Below are positions 10,834-21,329 of a stretch of 64,000 bases of DNA, piece by piece. A program made the position numbers and the translations under genes. Origin of the DNA: Cladorrhinum sp. PSN259. Its lineage: Eukaryota > Ascomycota > Sordariomycetes > Sordariales > Podosporaceae. A model generated the notes under the pieces. That model was not told the origin of the DNA and made no database searches. It worked only from the letters and a program-made list of their open reading frames with translations. The stretch spans positions 124,001 to 188,000 of the forward strand of contig MU867109.1 of NCBI GenBank assembly GCA_033725935.1, in the 5' to 3' direction. Each line of letters opens with the position of its first letter. The first letter of the stretch is position 1.

Positions 10834-11247
10834 TTATATACCCCTCCTTCCACTAGACCTAACCCGTCCACTATCCCCCGGATATCTCAACACAACGTAA
10901 AAAGCATGAATAACCCCCGGCAACCAGCCCAAAATACAGAGCAAAACATTGATCAGAAACTGACCCCCACACCCAGTCTTCAAAAAGACCGCAACGGGCG
11001 GCAACAGAATAGCCATCAAAAGCAACAACAAGTCGCTGGCCGTGTTCTCCATTCCCGTGTTGCTGTTGTAAGCACCGCTGCGAGGAGCCATCATGGTATC
11101 GGTATGATGCTGGTACGTGTTGTTATCCGTGTAAGTAGCGGGGTGCGAGGCAGTTGTTGTAGCACCGTAAGAAGGCGGGGGAGCAGGACCACCGGCACCG
11201 CCCAGGATGCCTGCGTCTTGCGGGGGAGGAGCGTATTTGGTGTCCAT
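10834..11247 (-). CDS. Pmp3 (UPF0057)-domain membrane protein
   Basis: 137-aa protein without introns. The N-terminal 70 residues are Pro/Gly/Tyr/Thr-rich and probably disordered. Residues 71-121 are a near-canonical Pmp3 domain with LLPPVAVFLKTGCGGQF and LGWLPGVIHAFYVVLRYP. The family consists of small hydrophobic plasma-membrane proteins linked to salt and membrane-potential tolerance. The ATG at 11247 (MDTKYAPPP) is chosen over upstream in-frame non-conserved codons. It converges on the longer Pmp3-domain gene at 9810, suggesting an old local duplication with inversion, though the N-terminal parts are unlike each other. Confidence 0.88.
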   Translation of the reverse strand: MDTKYAPPPQDAGILGGAGGPAPPPSYGATTTASHPATYTDNNTYQHHTDTMMAPRSGAYNSNTGMENTASDLLLLLMAILLPPVAVFLKTGCGGQFLINVLLCILGWLPGVIHAFYVVLRYPGDSGRVRSSGRRGI

Positions 11248-11864
11248 AACTTCTGGTTGTGTTTGGATGTGTTTGTAGTCTAACTGCTGAATCTGTAGAA
11301 ATGTGGCTTGAATGAAATGAACGAGATCTCTTGTCAGGTTTAAGAACAAAAAGCAGGATGTGTTTGTAAGTGAGAGAAGAGGCGGATTCATGGGCTGTTA
11401 TTACGTCCAAGTGTGTGTGGTGGCCGACGTCATAGGTCGACATGCGCCACAACCATGACCAGATCCGGCAAATCTTGTGGACGGTTGACCAATCGACATT
11501 GGCTCTTGCGACAACCGCATCTCGCCGTTGTGAAAACTTGTCGTAAGACCATCACATGAGCCACAGACGGCACAAACGGCACAAACGGGTGTCGAAAGCA
11601 CGGGAATAACTCAGCCACAAGTAACTCGCACTCGGCCGCATCATCAACCCTTTGGAAAGGGGGCAAAGCATTATACTCTATTCCCTGAACAATGCCCTCG
11701 CTGATACACTTGCATCCTCATACAATATCAACATCCCGAAAAAATTGTCTATCCCGAAATATGCCATCCACAACCGCTTGTGGGTCATACCAATTCTATG
11801 CCATTCATCATTGTACAAAAAAAAAATACAAAAAAAAGCAACACGTTCAGACCTGTCACGCACA
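11248..11864. other. Intergenic region
   Basis: 617 bp holding the Pmp3 gene promoter (minus strand) and the TAM41 3' end. A-rich runs occur near 11816-11838. No gene recognised. Confidence 0.4.
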
Positions 11865-13541
11865 TCAAGCCTTCTTCTCTTCGCCCTCAGAAGACTTCTC
11901 TGCAGCTTTGGCCTTCTCGGCCTGCTTGCCCTGCCGATACTTGTCGACCTTTTCGTACAAGTACCTGATGGTCTTCCTCAACCCACTAGTAAGGGGCCCC
12001 TTTAGGGATTGAGTCGTAGCTGGCCAGCTGATGGTATTCTTGATGACTGTGCGGATATAGCTGCGCAGCTCCGCGGGATCGTCCTGAGCAATGCGTTGCT
12101 CAAAGCCACCGCCTTCTCTGCGTTTGAACGAAAATGCGTCCTCATTAATGTTTTCCTCCATCATCTTGTTGAATTCTAATTGAGGGATCGCAAACTTCTT
12201 TTGGTATTGGAAATACAGGCGTGACCGGAATGCCTTTGGTAACCGGCGCACCATGTTGCCGCGTTTGACTGGGTTCATATCTTGGGTAAGCTTGAGATTG
12301 GCATCGTTGTCCCAAACCCAGTCCCTGGCACTGGTGCCGGGGTCATTGAACTCCACGTTTGGCAGTGTTTCAATCAGGGGTAGGTATAGTCGGCGGAAGT
12401 TCTTCATGTTGTTTCCGACAATATTCTTGACCTTGCTTGGGTTCTCGGTTGGAAGGGCCATGCGAGGATCGCCAAGATAGCTGATTCCAGCAATCGTAGC
12501 GTACAGCTCCTCTTCGGTAAAGTTTCGTGGGAGTAGAAGAAGTGCAGTGCGCAGAGCAGCCAGAAGGTTGATCTGGTTGGCCAGCCGGATTTTTGGATCA
12601 TCTCGGAGAATCTTTACAGGCTTGTGTAGTCGTCCAGCCAGGTAGAGGTTATCCCACTGACTCAAATCACTTTCCAGCGTGCTCAACTGCACCACCCCGT
12701 ATTTGATCAGAATTCCATTGACGACAACATAGGGGTTGAAGTACACTCCGGCCCCCATTTTGTCCTGCACATAAGAAACAGCACCGGATCCAAGACTAGC
12801 CAGTGACGAATAGTGATCGCGGTGTTGCTTCATATTCAGCGAATGCCAATGCTGAGTATGCGATACACCAAAGATGAAGTCGATCATTTTGGGGGTTCCA
12901 TCCTGAGCTCTTTGAACAGCAGGTGGACACTTGGGATGGATGGCGCGGATTTCTTCTGCTGTCGGAACCCTCCCGGTGGCTTTGGACTGAGGAAATACAC
13001 CGGAACCGTAGGCAAAGGCATATCTGATGGGCGCACGAAATTGCCAGGGTATGGATTTCAATACCTCCTTGAACTCGGCGTCAAATGGTATGTGTTGGTT
13101 TACTCCGAAGTTGGCGTGCGGGAGGTCCGCAAAAGACTCAATCTTGAAGTTTGGATTTGACTCCCAGTCCTTAACGTCGCCAACCACGGTTGATTCAGAC
13201 CCGGAATCTGACGCCTCATCCGCTAAAGCCTTTGCGGATTTTGTGTCCTTTTTTGACGTGTCCGTCGCCTCGTCCGCCGCGGCTTCATTCTGGGCGCTCT
13301 CCCTGACCTCCTTCTCGTCCGTCTCAGCGTCACGGGTGGTTCCGTATCTTCGAGCAATCGCGGGAGTTTGAAAATAGTTGATGTCGGTCGCACCGTGGAC
13401 GTGGATGGCAGTTCGGGGCGCCAAGGGTCGGAGGCGTGGCAGAGGGGTGCCCTATTGAAGCTTTGGTGAGCTATGACGTTACCTAATAGCACAGAGAAAC
13501 ATGGAGCTTCTTACCCTCAAAAACAGGGGAACCCGAGGCAT
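11865..13541 (-). CDS. TAM41: Mitochondrial CDP-diacylglycerol synthase TAM41
   Basis: Matrix-side inner-membrane nucleotidyltransferase that makes CDP-diacylglycerol from phosphatidate and CTP, the first committed step to cardiolipin. The exons are 13515-13541 (MPRVPLFLR) and 11865-13451, giving 537 aa, with a 63-nt intron GTAAGA...ATAG, phase 0. The first exon is inferred because the main reading frame has no ATG before the conserved body. Joining it gives an Arg/Pro/Leu-rich presequence suited to mitochondrial import. Family signatures: AYGSGVFPQ (nucleotidyltransferase loop) and IDFIFGVSHTQHWHSLNMKQH with catalytic acidic and His residues. A fungal acidic Glu/Ala/Asp-rich insert occupies about residues 50-95. 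The C-terminus is Lys/Glu-rich. It is divergent from mad1. Confidence 0.93.
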
Positions 13542-14410
13542 TGGGGGTAGAGTTTTGAAGATGAGATTGAACTAATAGTTGTATGCAAATACAGCGGAAG
13601 CTGCGGTATTATCACCTCTGGCCAAAGTCCATAGAGTCGATGTGGAAGTTTCGTTGGGTGTTTGTGAAAGAAGACCTGGAGAGCTCCAGCCCACCTAGAT
13701 TCTAGAGCATTTGAGTGGCCCGCCTGACCGCTGACATCTTGCAGGGTTCTCAGGGAAGTCGCGGATGTGGGCACGGATCTTATTTGACAATCCGCGTCAT
13801 CGGCAGGGGCATTTTCTGGTCTTTCTTTCCACCCCACAATCGGCAATCTTGGCGGGGACCACCGTTTGCACCTGCCAAGCTTGCAGGAATTCTGTATTCT
13901 TGAAGCTCAACATTCCAGCGGAGACTCGGAGAGGTCTCACTGACGGTTTAAGGAGCGTTGGTCCCAAGCGAGGATTTGTAAATCCGGTCATTTCATTTCA
14001 TCAGTTTCTGATCCAAAAACCACCCGAGACACAAGCTTGCGGAATCGAGCTGTGCCATGCACAAGGTACTTTGACAAATCTATGCTTCCGAATTTCCTGG
14101 GCAAAAAAAGAACCCGCGCGGTGGTTTACGAACAGTTTGCAGACGGCTTAAGAGAATCGAATATTTTCAGGGACACAATGAAGATATGATCAACCAGTCT
14201 CTCCTGAAATTTGAAGGTGGTGTATAGAATTATACAGGACGGGAACTTGTACCTTGAAGATACACGCCCCACCCGTTCTCTCGGCCAACCAATCACACCC
14301 TGACAGACCCCAAAGTTGACTTTCCAAACAGACGGGCCAGCCAGAATGCGCCAAACACCAAAATAATAGTTAAACTCAAACCGCGACCATTCGAAAGCCC
14401 GTCATCCGCG
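13542..14410. other. Divergent promoter region of TAM41 and mad1
   Basis: 869 bp between two divergent starts. I see no coding exon with conserved content and no RNA gene. Confidence 0.4.
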
Positions 14411-16843
14411 ATGCGGTCTTTCACCCCCAAAGGTGACCCTCCGGGGTCTGCAAGGCGCCCCTCAGTCAGCACTGGTAGTTCCAATTTTCGGGCCAGCGTT
14501 GGGGCGAGTTCTTCGCGATCGAATCCATCGCTGAGGGAGTCCAGAGTAAGTCGCGACGCGCCAAACGTTTGGATTTACTGGTCTGCTGCTAACACCATCG
14601 CGAAGATTGCTAGTTTCCGCCGCAGCACAACCACCCAACCGTCGTATAATATCATCACCGGCGAATCGAATGCTGGCGCCCAGAATAGCACCGCGATGGC
14701 ACGGCCGAGCTCGCGACAAAGTGGCCCTTCCGCCCCTGCACCAGATCCTTCTCCCACCGTAGCAAGTCGATTTAGTAGAGAAAGCAGCAAGGAGAACCAT
14801 GCGCCAGCAGATGCAGAGGAATACGAGACGCAGCGAAAGCGCATCGAGGAGCTCAAGGCCGAGGTTGGCACCTTGCGATACCAAGTAAACAATTATGAAC
14901 AAGAAAAAGAACTGGCTCGACTCCAAATGGAGAACGAGCTCTCAGAAACTAGGCGACGAGCTGAAGATGACTTCAAAGCGAAACAGGCGGCAGAATCAGA
15001 CAAGGACCGAGCACAGCGGCAACTCGACGATTTACAAAATGAGCTTGAAGAGCTGAGGGCCGAAAAGGAGACACAGAAGCGAGAACTCGAGGCAAAAGTT
15101 AGAAGCGCAATCGATGAAAGCAGACTTCTGCAGGAGCAGTTGGAAGATTTGAATGCAGAAAAAGATGAGGCGGCGCGCATGGCCGAGCGAGAGATTAATG
15201 ATCTCAAGGCAAAGCTTGTATCATCGCAACGGTCTCGGCACGAGCTAGAAGAGGAGAGCAGGACAAGAGAGGATGTCTTGGAGAGAACCCAAACGGTACT
15301 GGCAGAGCGAGACGAGACGATCGGCGAACTTGAGGCCCAGGTGCTTAGGCTGAAGGCCCAGACTGGCGATGCCGAAACCATTGCAGTTATCAGGAGGGAA
15401 CTGTCCGATCAAGTCACCCATATCCGTACCCTCGAGGCTAAGAACCGAGAACAGATTACGGAATTGAAGCATCTACGACAGGTACATAAGGCAGTGGAAA
15501 TTGTTGAAGAGGAGAAGCGATCCCTGCAACGCAAACTCGAGGCTGCCGATGCCGTTGAGCGGCAGCTGGCCGAGGAGAGGAACCAGAGACAACGCTTGGA
15601 GGATGAACGACGGGCTTGGACGGCGTATCTCCAGAGCGAAGTAGGTGTAGATGGTCAAATCGAGTATCACTCTCCTGAAGATGTCGCCCGAGCTCTCGTT
15701 GCCGAACGTCTCAACTCAGCTTCGTTACTGGATAGGTTGGGATCCCTTCAGCCCGAAATCTCTGACCGCGATAATATTATCAAAATACTCGAAAATGAGA
15801 AAGCAAATCTTCTCGAGCAAATCGAGAAATTGAGGGCAAGTGGCGGTTCCGGCGGCGGAAACGATAAGGCACGTGCCCGTCTAGACCGGCAACGCGCCCT
15901 CGCCGTCAAGGAGGTTGAGTACCTCCGGGCTCAGCTCAAGACCTTTGACATGGAGGATATGACGATGCAGCCCGAGACGGTCGATGAGCAGAAGACCAGA
16001 CGCATCCAGGAGCTGGAGGACCTCGTCGACAAGTACAAGACGGAAGTCACCACACTCCACGCCGACCTCACCTCCATCGAGTCATCGTCAACCAGCCCAG
16101 CTCAGCCAGTAGTCCTCGGTAGCAAACGACCAAGGGAAGGAGACGACGTTGAGTCTGAGCAACTAGGCCAACTGGCTCGCAAGAACCGCAAACTTCAGGC
16201 GGAGCTTTCTGAGCTCCAGACCAATCTCCACCTCTTGCAAAAAGAACATGAAGTCACGGTGGAACAACTAGCCACCGCGCAGGAGCGCGTCAAAACCCGC
16301 ATTCTCTCCCTCCGCTCGAACCCTACTTCAGATTTCGAAGCAATCAAGACATCAACCCTCGCAGCGCTGAAGCTCGAAAACGCCGAACTGGTCTCGCACA
16401 TCCAGCGCCAACCAACACTCTTCGCGACCGTCCCTGCTTCGCAACTAGCAGCTGCTCAGCGGGAAATAGCAGAAGCAAAAGCGGAGGTAGCTTCCGCACA
16501 TAAAACCTCGCAGAGACTCAAACAAGTCTGGGCATCAAAGTCTGCAGAGTTCAAGGAAGCAGTCTTTAGCACCCTAGGATGGACCGTAACGTTCATTCCC
16601 GGCGGTAAAATGCGCGTCGAAAGCGTGTATCACCCCTCTCAGACGGACGAGCACGAGAATTCCATTGTGTTTGACGGCGAGAAGGGTACGATGAAGGTGG
16701 GCGGCGGGCCCCGCAGCGCGTTTGCGAACAAGATTGGGGATAATATCAAGTTTTGGGTTAGGGAGAGGGGTTGCGTGCCTTGTTTCTTGGCCGCGCTCAC
16801 TTTGGAGTTTTATGAGGAGCATAAGGCTTTGCAGGAGAAGTGA
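14411..16843 (+). CDS. mad1: Spindle assembly checkpoint protein Mad1
   Basis: Kinetochore coiled-coil scaffold that recruits Mad2. The exons are 14411-14545 and 14606-16843, giving 790 aa. The 60-nt intron is GTAAGT...GCGAAG with CTAAC near 14590. It is a multiple of three and contains no stop, so it can easily be missed. Residues about 115-480 are a long heptad-rich coiled coil. The Mad2-interaction motif is seen as RILSLRSNP (R610-P618), matching (R/K)-hydrophobic-hydrophobic-x-hydrophobic-xxx-P. An RLK motif for Bub1 contact follows (R682-L-K684). The C-terminal globular domain (GWTVTFIPGGKMRVESVY... to the end) ends in LTLEFYEEH as in other Mad1 proteins. The N-terminal 45 residues are a basic Ser-rich tail. 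Confidence 0.95.
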   Translation: MRSFTPKGDPPGSARRPSVSTGSSNFRASVGASSSRSNPSLRESRVSRDAPNVWIYWSAANTIAKIASFRRSTTTQPSYNIITGESNAGAQNSTAMARPSSRQSGPSAPAPDPSPTVASRFSRESSKENHAPADAEEYETQRKRIEELKAEVGTLRYQVNNYEQEKELARLQMENELSETRRRAEDDFKAKQAAESDKDRAQRQLDDLQNELEELRAEKETQKRELEAKVRSAIDESRLLQEQLEDLNAEKDEAARMAEREINDLKAKLVSSQRSRHELEEESRTREDVLERTQTVLAERDETIGELEAQVLRLKAQTGDAETIAVIRRELSDQVTHIRTLEAKNREQITELKHLRQVHKAVEIVEEEKRSLQRKLEAADAVERQLAEERNQRQRLEDERRAWTAYLQSEVGVDGQIEYHSPEDVARALVAERLNSASLLDRLGSLQPEISDRDNIIKILENEKANLLEQIEKLRASGGSGGGNDKARARLDRQRALAVKEVEYLRAQLKTFDMEDMTMQPETVDEQKTRRIQELEDLVDKYKTEVTTLHADLTSIESSSTSPAQPVVLGSKRPREGDDVESEQLGQLARKNRKLQAELSELQTNLHLLQKEHEVTVEQLATAQERVKTRILSLRSNPTSDFEAIKTSTLAALKLENAELVSHIQRQPTLFATVPASQLAAAQREIAEAKAEVASAHKTSQRLKQVWASKSAEFKEAVFSTLGWTVTFIPGGKMRVESVYHPSQTDEHENSIVFDGEKGTMKVGGGPRSAFANKIGDNIKFWVRERGCVPCFLAALTLEFYEEHKALQEK

Positions 16844-17825
16844 AAGTGAAAACCAAGTTGTTGTTTTTTTTGTACGCAAATTGAGAAAAATGTAATTATT
16901 GGTGCACGCCTAACTGGAAATGGCTGGGCTATGTTATGGCCATCAATAGATTTTTTTGAAAGGGGGGTGGAAGAACAAAAAAGAAAGAATTGGTGATGAA
17001 TGTTATGATTTGTAAAATGTTCTTTTCTTTCTTTTTCTAGTTTTAATAAATCTTTCAAGAAATCAAGGTCTGCGCATGCTCTTTCTTCCCATATAAGTCA
17101 TGAAGTATGGGAGGGGAAAAAAAAAAAGTCTATGTATGTATGCCCCCAACAAACATCAGTCTTAACGGTCCATCTGCATTCTGGTAAACTTTTTACAAAT
17201 ATTTTTAATTTTTCTTTTTTACCTTCTATATATTCATCTTATCACCTTCACCATATTTTCCTTCTCTTCCATTCTCCTGATTTTTTTTTTCCTTTTCTGA
17301 AACAACTCATAAAACAATCCTCCACATCCTCCACATCCTCCACAGGATCTCTTACTCTACATTAGTTACAAAAAAATTATTAAAGATAGTAAGAAGTAGT
17401 TAAAAAAAAACTGGTAGTAAAAAAAGAAGAGGAGGGCTACAATGCAGTAATGCAGTTATGCTTCATGCACAACTTTCTTCAGAAAAATCTGAAAACCGCA
17501 ATCAATCTTTTTCTAAACGAACACAAAAATCAACCACAATCCAAATCGCTCAGCCTCCCCCCAAGGAAGTACCCATCCTTCCAGAGAAAAACAATCAACA
17601 ATAAAGAAAAGGAAAATGATAGTAGTAACGAGAGAGACTTGAAAAACAAAAGAAAATAAGTAAAAGGAAAGAACAGTGCAAAAAGCAAAGTCATTTTCAG
17701 GGAATAAACTCATGTCCCCTTTTTGTCATCCCCCCTCCATCACAACACGCGGTAAATGCAACATCATTAGTTCTCCCCATTTTTGTTCACCACACTCAAA
17801 CACGAACAAACGCACATCATTACTT
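16844..17825. other. Convergent 3' region, AT-rich
   Basis: 982 bp between the convergent mad1 and syp1 stops. It is A- and T-tract rich (for example poly-A near 17117 and poly-T near 17281) with the short direct repeat CCTCCACAT at 17322-17341. No gene or RNA recognised. It probably holds both 3' UTRs and terminators. Confidence 0.4.
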
Positions 17826-20691
17826 TCACTTGGACTCGTACTTCCCGCCCACCAACTTCCTCACCAACGGAACCTCAACCCACCTCCAACCATCCTTTGG
17901 TGACTTCGGCTCTGAATCTGCGAAAGGATCCTCATGATCAATGGTAGCAACAACCTCCTTCTCCTTGCCCTTGCTCTCACCCAACCTAGAGATAGAAATC
18001 CCGCTGCCAGCCTCTACTTCGCTCGTAGAGGCATATTCCCATCTAACTTCAATCTGACCCGGCTGGGGTTCAGCGTTCTGCTCACCGATGACTCTGCAGA
18101 TAATCTTGCCCCAGTCCTCGGTGAGCGTCACGTCACCGAGGCGCCAGTAAACGAGATGCTTGTCCTTCAGGTGGGTACCCGAAGGCTTGGTCTGCACACC
18201 GCTTGCGCGGGCGCCCTCGTACGTAGCGACAAAAACGACATTGTGGAGCGTCACTGGACGGGGGAGGTTGGATTCCGGGTTGATGCGGTACTGGAGAAGA
18301 AGGCCGAGCTTGTCACCTTGAGGCTTCCACACAGGGTGGATGGCGATGGGGCAGTGGGCTGCGAGGGAGGTCTCCGAGTCGGCATGGACACGGTAGGTGA
18401 ATGCAGGTGAGGTGTTGGAGAGGTGAGAGACGTCGATGGAGAACTCATCAGGGGCAAGGGTGTTGGCGACAAAGGTGCGGTTGGGACCGATAGACTCAAG
18501 AAGCGAGAACTTGTTCAGGCGAATGGTTTCGTGTTCTGGAAAAATGTCAGTACAATCCAGGCATGTGGTAAGTAATGAGTAAGAACATACCTGGGGCGGC
18601 GGAGAGGGAATCGGGGTTGTACGAGAGGGCAATCTCGCCTGTTACCTTGACAGACTTGATTTGACCGTCTTGGAAAAAGGCCGAAACACTCTCAATGATG
18701 GATGAATTCAACCCAGGTGCATATCCTGCACCGTGCATGTCTGGGTGCTTCAACCGTGTGATACCGCTGAAAGAGGAAGTGCCCCCGAACGATGTGCCAG
18801 AGCGAATTGACTGGGTATCAGATGCGTAAGATGGGTGTGATGCGTGACTAGATTCGGTAGAGAATGTCGGGTTTGGTTTCGGGAAGGTAGCGGAGGTCGG
18901 TGGCAGAGAGGGTGAGGCTGGGAATGGGTTCTCTGGCATATCTGGAACTGGGATCGCCGGCATATAAACGGTGTTGCGGACATCTCTCCTTCCACGCACC
19001 GTTCCAGTCTTCCTAGCGGGAAGTCCCATGGTTGTGAGCGCATTGGCGACATTGGACAAGGCGGCTTGCTTCGCAACCTGGTCTTCTTCGGCAATGGGCT
19101 CGTTCTGGATGCTGACCTTGAAGGAGTGGTCTCCTTCCTCAGCAGCCGCCTCCTTCTGTGCCTGCGAAATGGGATCATTATCGTAGTTCGGAATGCCGAA
19201 ACCATCAGCATCCTTAGTTTCACCCTCCTTGTTCTGCTGGGGCAGAGCAGGTACAGGAGGTGGGGCATCGAAGATATCTTCGGCAGTCCCATTGAGCAGG
19301 CTGGCTGACCGTGGTGGATGGGCTTCCGTGTTCGCCTCTCCACCATGGACCCCGTTGGTACCGTTGGGGCCCTCATATGAATGTTTGGCGAGGTGGCTTT
19401 CCACAATGGAGTCGCGATGCTCCACCGCGGCCGGGTTCGTCGGGCTCTCGACAACCGATGATAATCTATTTTGGGAGTCAGTGAGGTTATTAGTGGAAGC
19501 CCTGGGAGAAAGAGCCTGGCCATGGCTGCTCCCAAGTCTTGTTGAGAACGAGCCGAGTCCCTTCTGAGGAGACAACTGCCCGAATCCTCCATGGACGCTC
19601 TGTCTCCGACGTCCAAGCATGGTACCAATACGGCTGCGCAGCTTGGATTCTGAGTGGCCCTTTTCATGGAACGAATGCTCCTCACTGATGTCATCCTCGT
19701 GCCCACCATGAACACTGGGCGGTGCCAAGGTAGGTGTCGTCACTGCGGATTGCCTCGTGTTTGTAGACTTCCTCTCAATCCTCGGCTTTCCAGCAGTTGT
19801 CCTGTTGACAAAACCCTCGATTTCCTTGGCCGTGTTCACCTCGAGCATGACGTTCAGCACCTCCTCAGCAGCTGCCTGCGTTCGTGTCGCCTGATCGACT
19901 TCGTGCGTTTCGAATTGGGTCAAGACATCGCGCAGATGATTGATGCGTTGTTCGTCCAATGCCTGAAGTGTTTCAAAGATGAAAGGTGCCTGCGATTCCC
20001 ACTGTCCCGTAGCGGCCTCAAGTCTAGACGAAGCTTGGTCGACTTTTTGGGCATTAGCCTTGCCGCCCTTCTTGGTCAGCTTCTCCACATTCTTCTCGGC
20101 CTCGTCTAATTCCTTGGCCATCCCTTGCAGGTTGATGCTGATGTTCTGGATGTTGGCCATCTCCTTCTTGGCCTGGAATGATCGCAGCGAATGCTCGACG
20201 TCTTTCTCGATCCGGGAGGCGAAAAGCTGATGCGAGGCCGCGATAGCATCGGTGGATGCTAAGATCTTGTCCCATGGTGCCTGAAAGACGCTGCACAAAG
20301 CACTGTAAGCCAAATGCGCTAGATAGGGGGATACCGATGGATGCGACGAACCCAAGCTCAGATGCCCCGTTAGGGACCTTGAACACCAGCAACTTCTTCA
20401 GCCCAGCGACATATTGCTCCTCGACTCTCCTACGTTCCTATACCCACTGTTAAGACTCGGCCTTGTTGAGTTTCTGTTGGGCGCATCGTACCTGGAGCCA
20501 ATCCGCGATTTCCAGGTTGACCTTTGCGATGCGCTTGACGCGGTCCGACAGCGTTTGAACGGCTTGACTCGGCTGGATACTGGCCTGAAAATATGCTTGT
20601 TAGGTTCGCATTGTTAACGAGATGAAATACAAAGAAGGCACACCAGCATCGCCGGGTATTCGGACCGCGAGAGGTCATCCATGGCAGCCAT
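17826..20691 (-). CDS. syp1: Endocytic F-BAR/mu-homology adaptor Syp1 (FCHo family)
   Basis: Early endocytic adaptor that binds membrane through an F-BAR domain and cargo through a C-terminal mu-homology domain. Exons in transcript order: 20691-20644, 20584-20492, 20437-20352, 20290-18591, 18535-17826 (878 aa, close to yeast Syp1 at 870). The F-BAR domain is about residues 10-260, including ERRRVEEQYVAGLKKL, FQAPWDKILASTDAIA and a long helical stretch. A Ser/Pro/Thr-rich linker follows (about 270-590). The muHD runs from about 610 to the end. Exon 4 could instead start at 20302, adding four codons in frame. I prefer 20290 because it restores the conserved ELG-VFQAPW sequence. It is divergent from the kinase gene at 21330. 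Confidence 0.9.
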
Positions 20692-21329
20692 GGTTGATAT
20701 CGTCGAGGGGCGCAATTAAGGTCGCGAGCGGGGGGGCCGGGTGCTGAAAAATCAACGCATTCCACTAAAAGCTGTAATGTTTTCCATGGGACAGCCGCCA
20801 ACGCGGCGACAGAATAATAATGAAAATGTGTTTAATTCAGATGTAGTTGGCGACGGCGACGGACGGCATGTAGAGAAACGGCCGTTCCCTCGGCTGGTGC
20901 ATTGATGTCACGGGGATTGGGGATTAAGATGGGCTCGAATTGATGGAGCTCGCATTTTCTGGGTGGAGAGCTTGTTGCAGGCAGCAATTCAGCCAATGAA
21001 ACTGCCTCATTCGTTCTGCCAAGCACCCTCTGACAGCCAGCATCTTCCAGAGTCTCGTGGCGCACAAGCCAACCCCAGAAATCTGGAATCTGATCACTGC
21101 AGGCCTGCCTGCATGGCCCTTCGGCATAACCCCATAACCCCTGAATTAGTTCTGCAGCCCGTTGCCCAACCGCTGCACTTGTCTACTGTAGGTATCCATT
21201 TGGTCCTGAGTTTATTTGATTCTGCAGGTCTTATAATTTTTTTTCCCCTGTTTATGGTAAGTACTGGTTCAGCTGGATTCTCATTTAAACAAAATCACAT
21301 TAATTGTTCGGTAGTTGCTTGTGGACAAA
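20692..21329. other. Divergent promoter region of syp1 and the kinase gene
   Basis: 638 bp with no supported gene between two divergent starts. Confidence 0.4.

Noticed and set aside
16844..17825. A/T-tract region considered as a transposon remnant or RIP-mutated repeat
   Set aside because: No terminal repeats or coding relics. The composition fits two convergent 3' UTRs.
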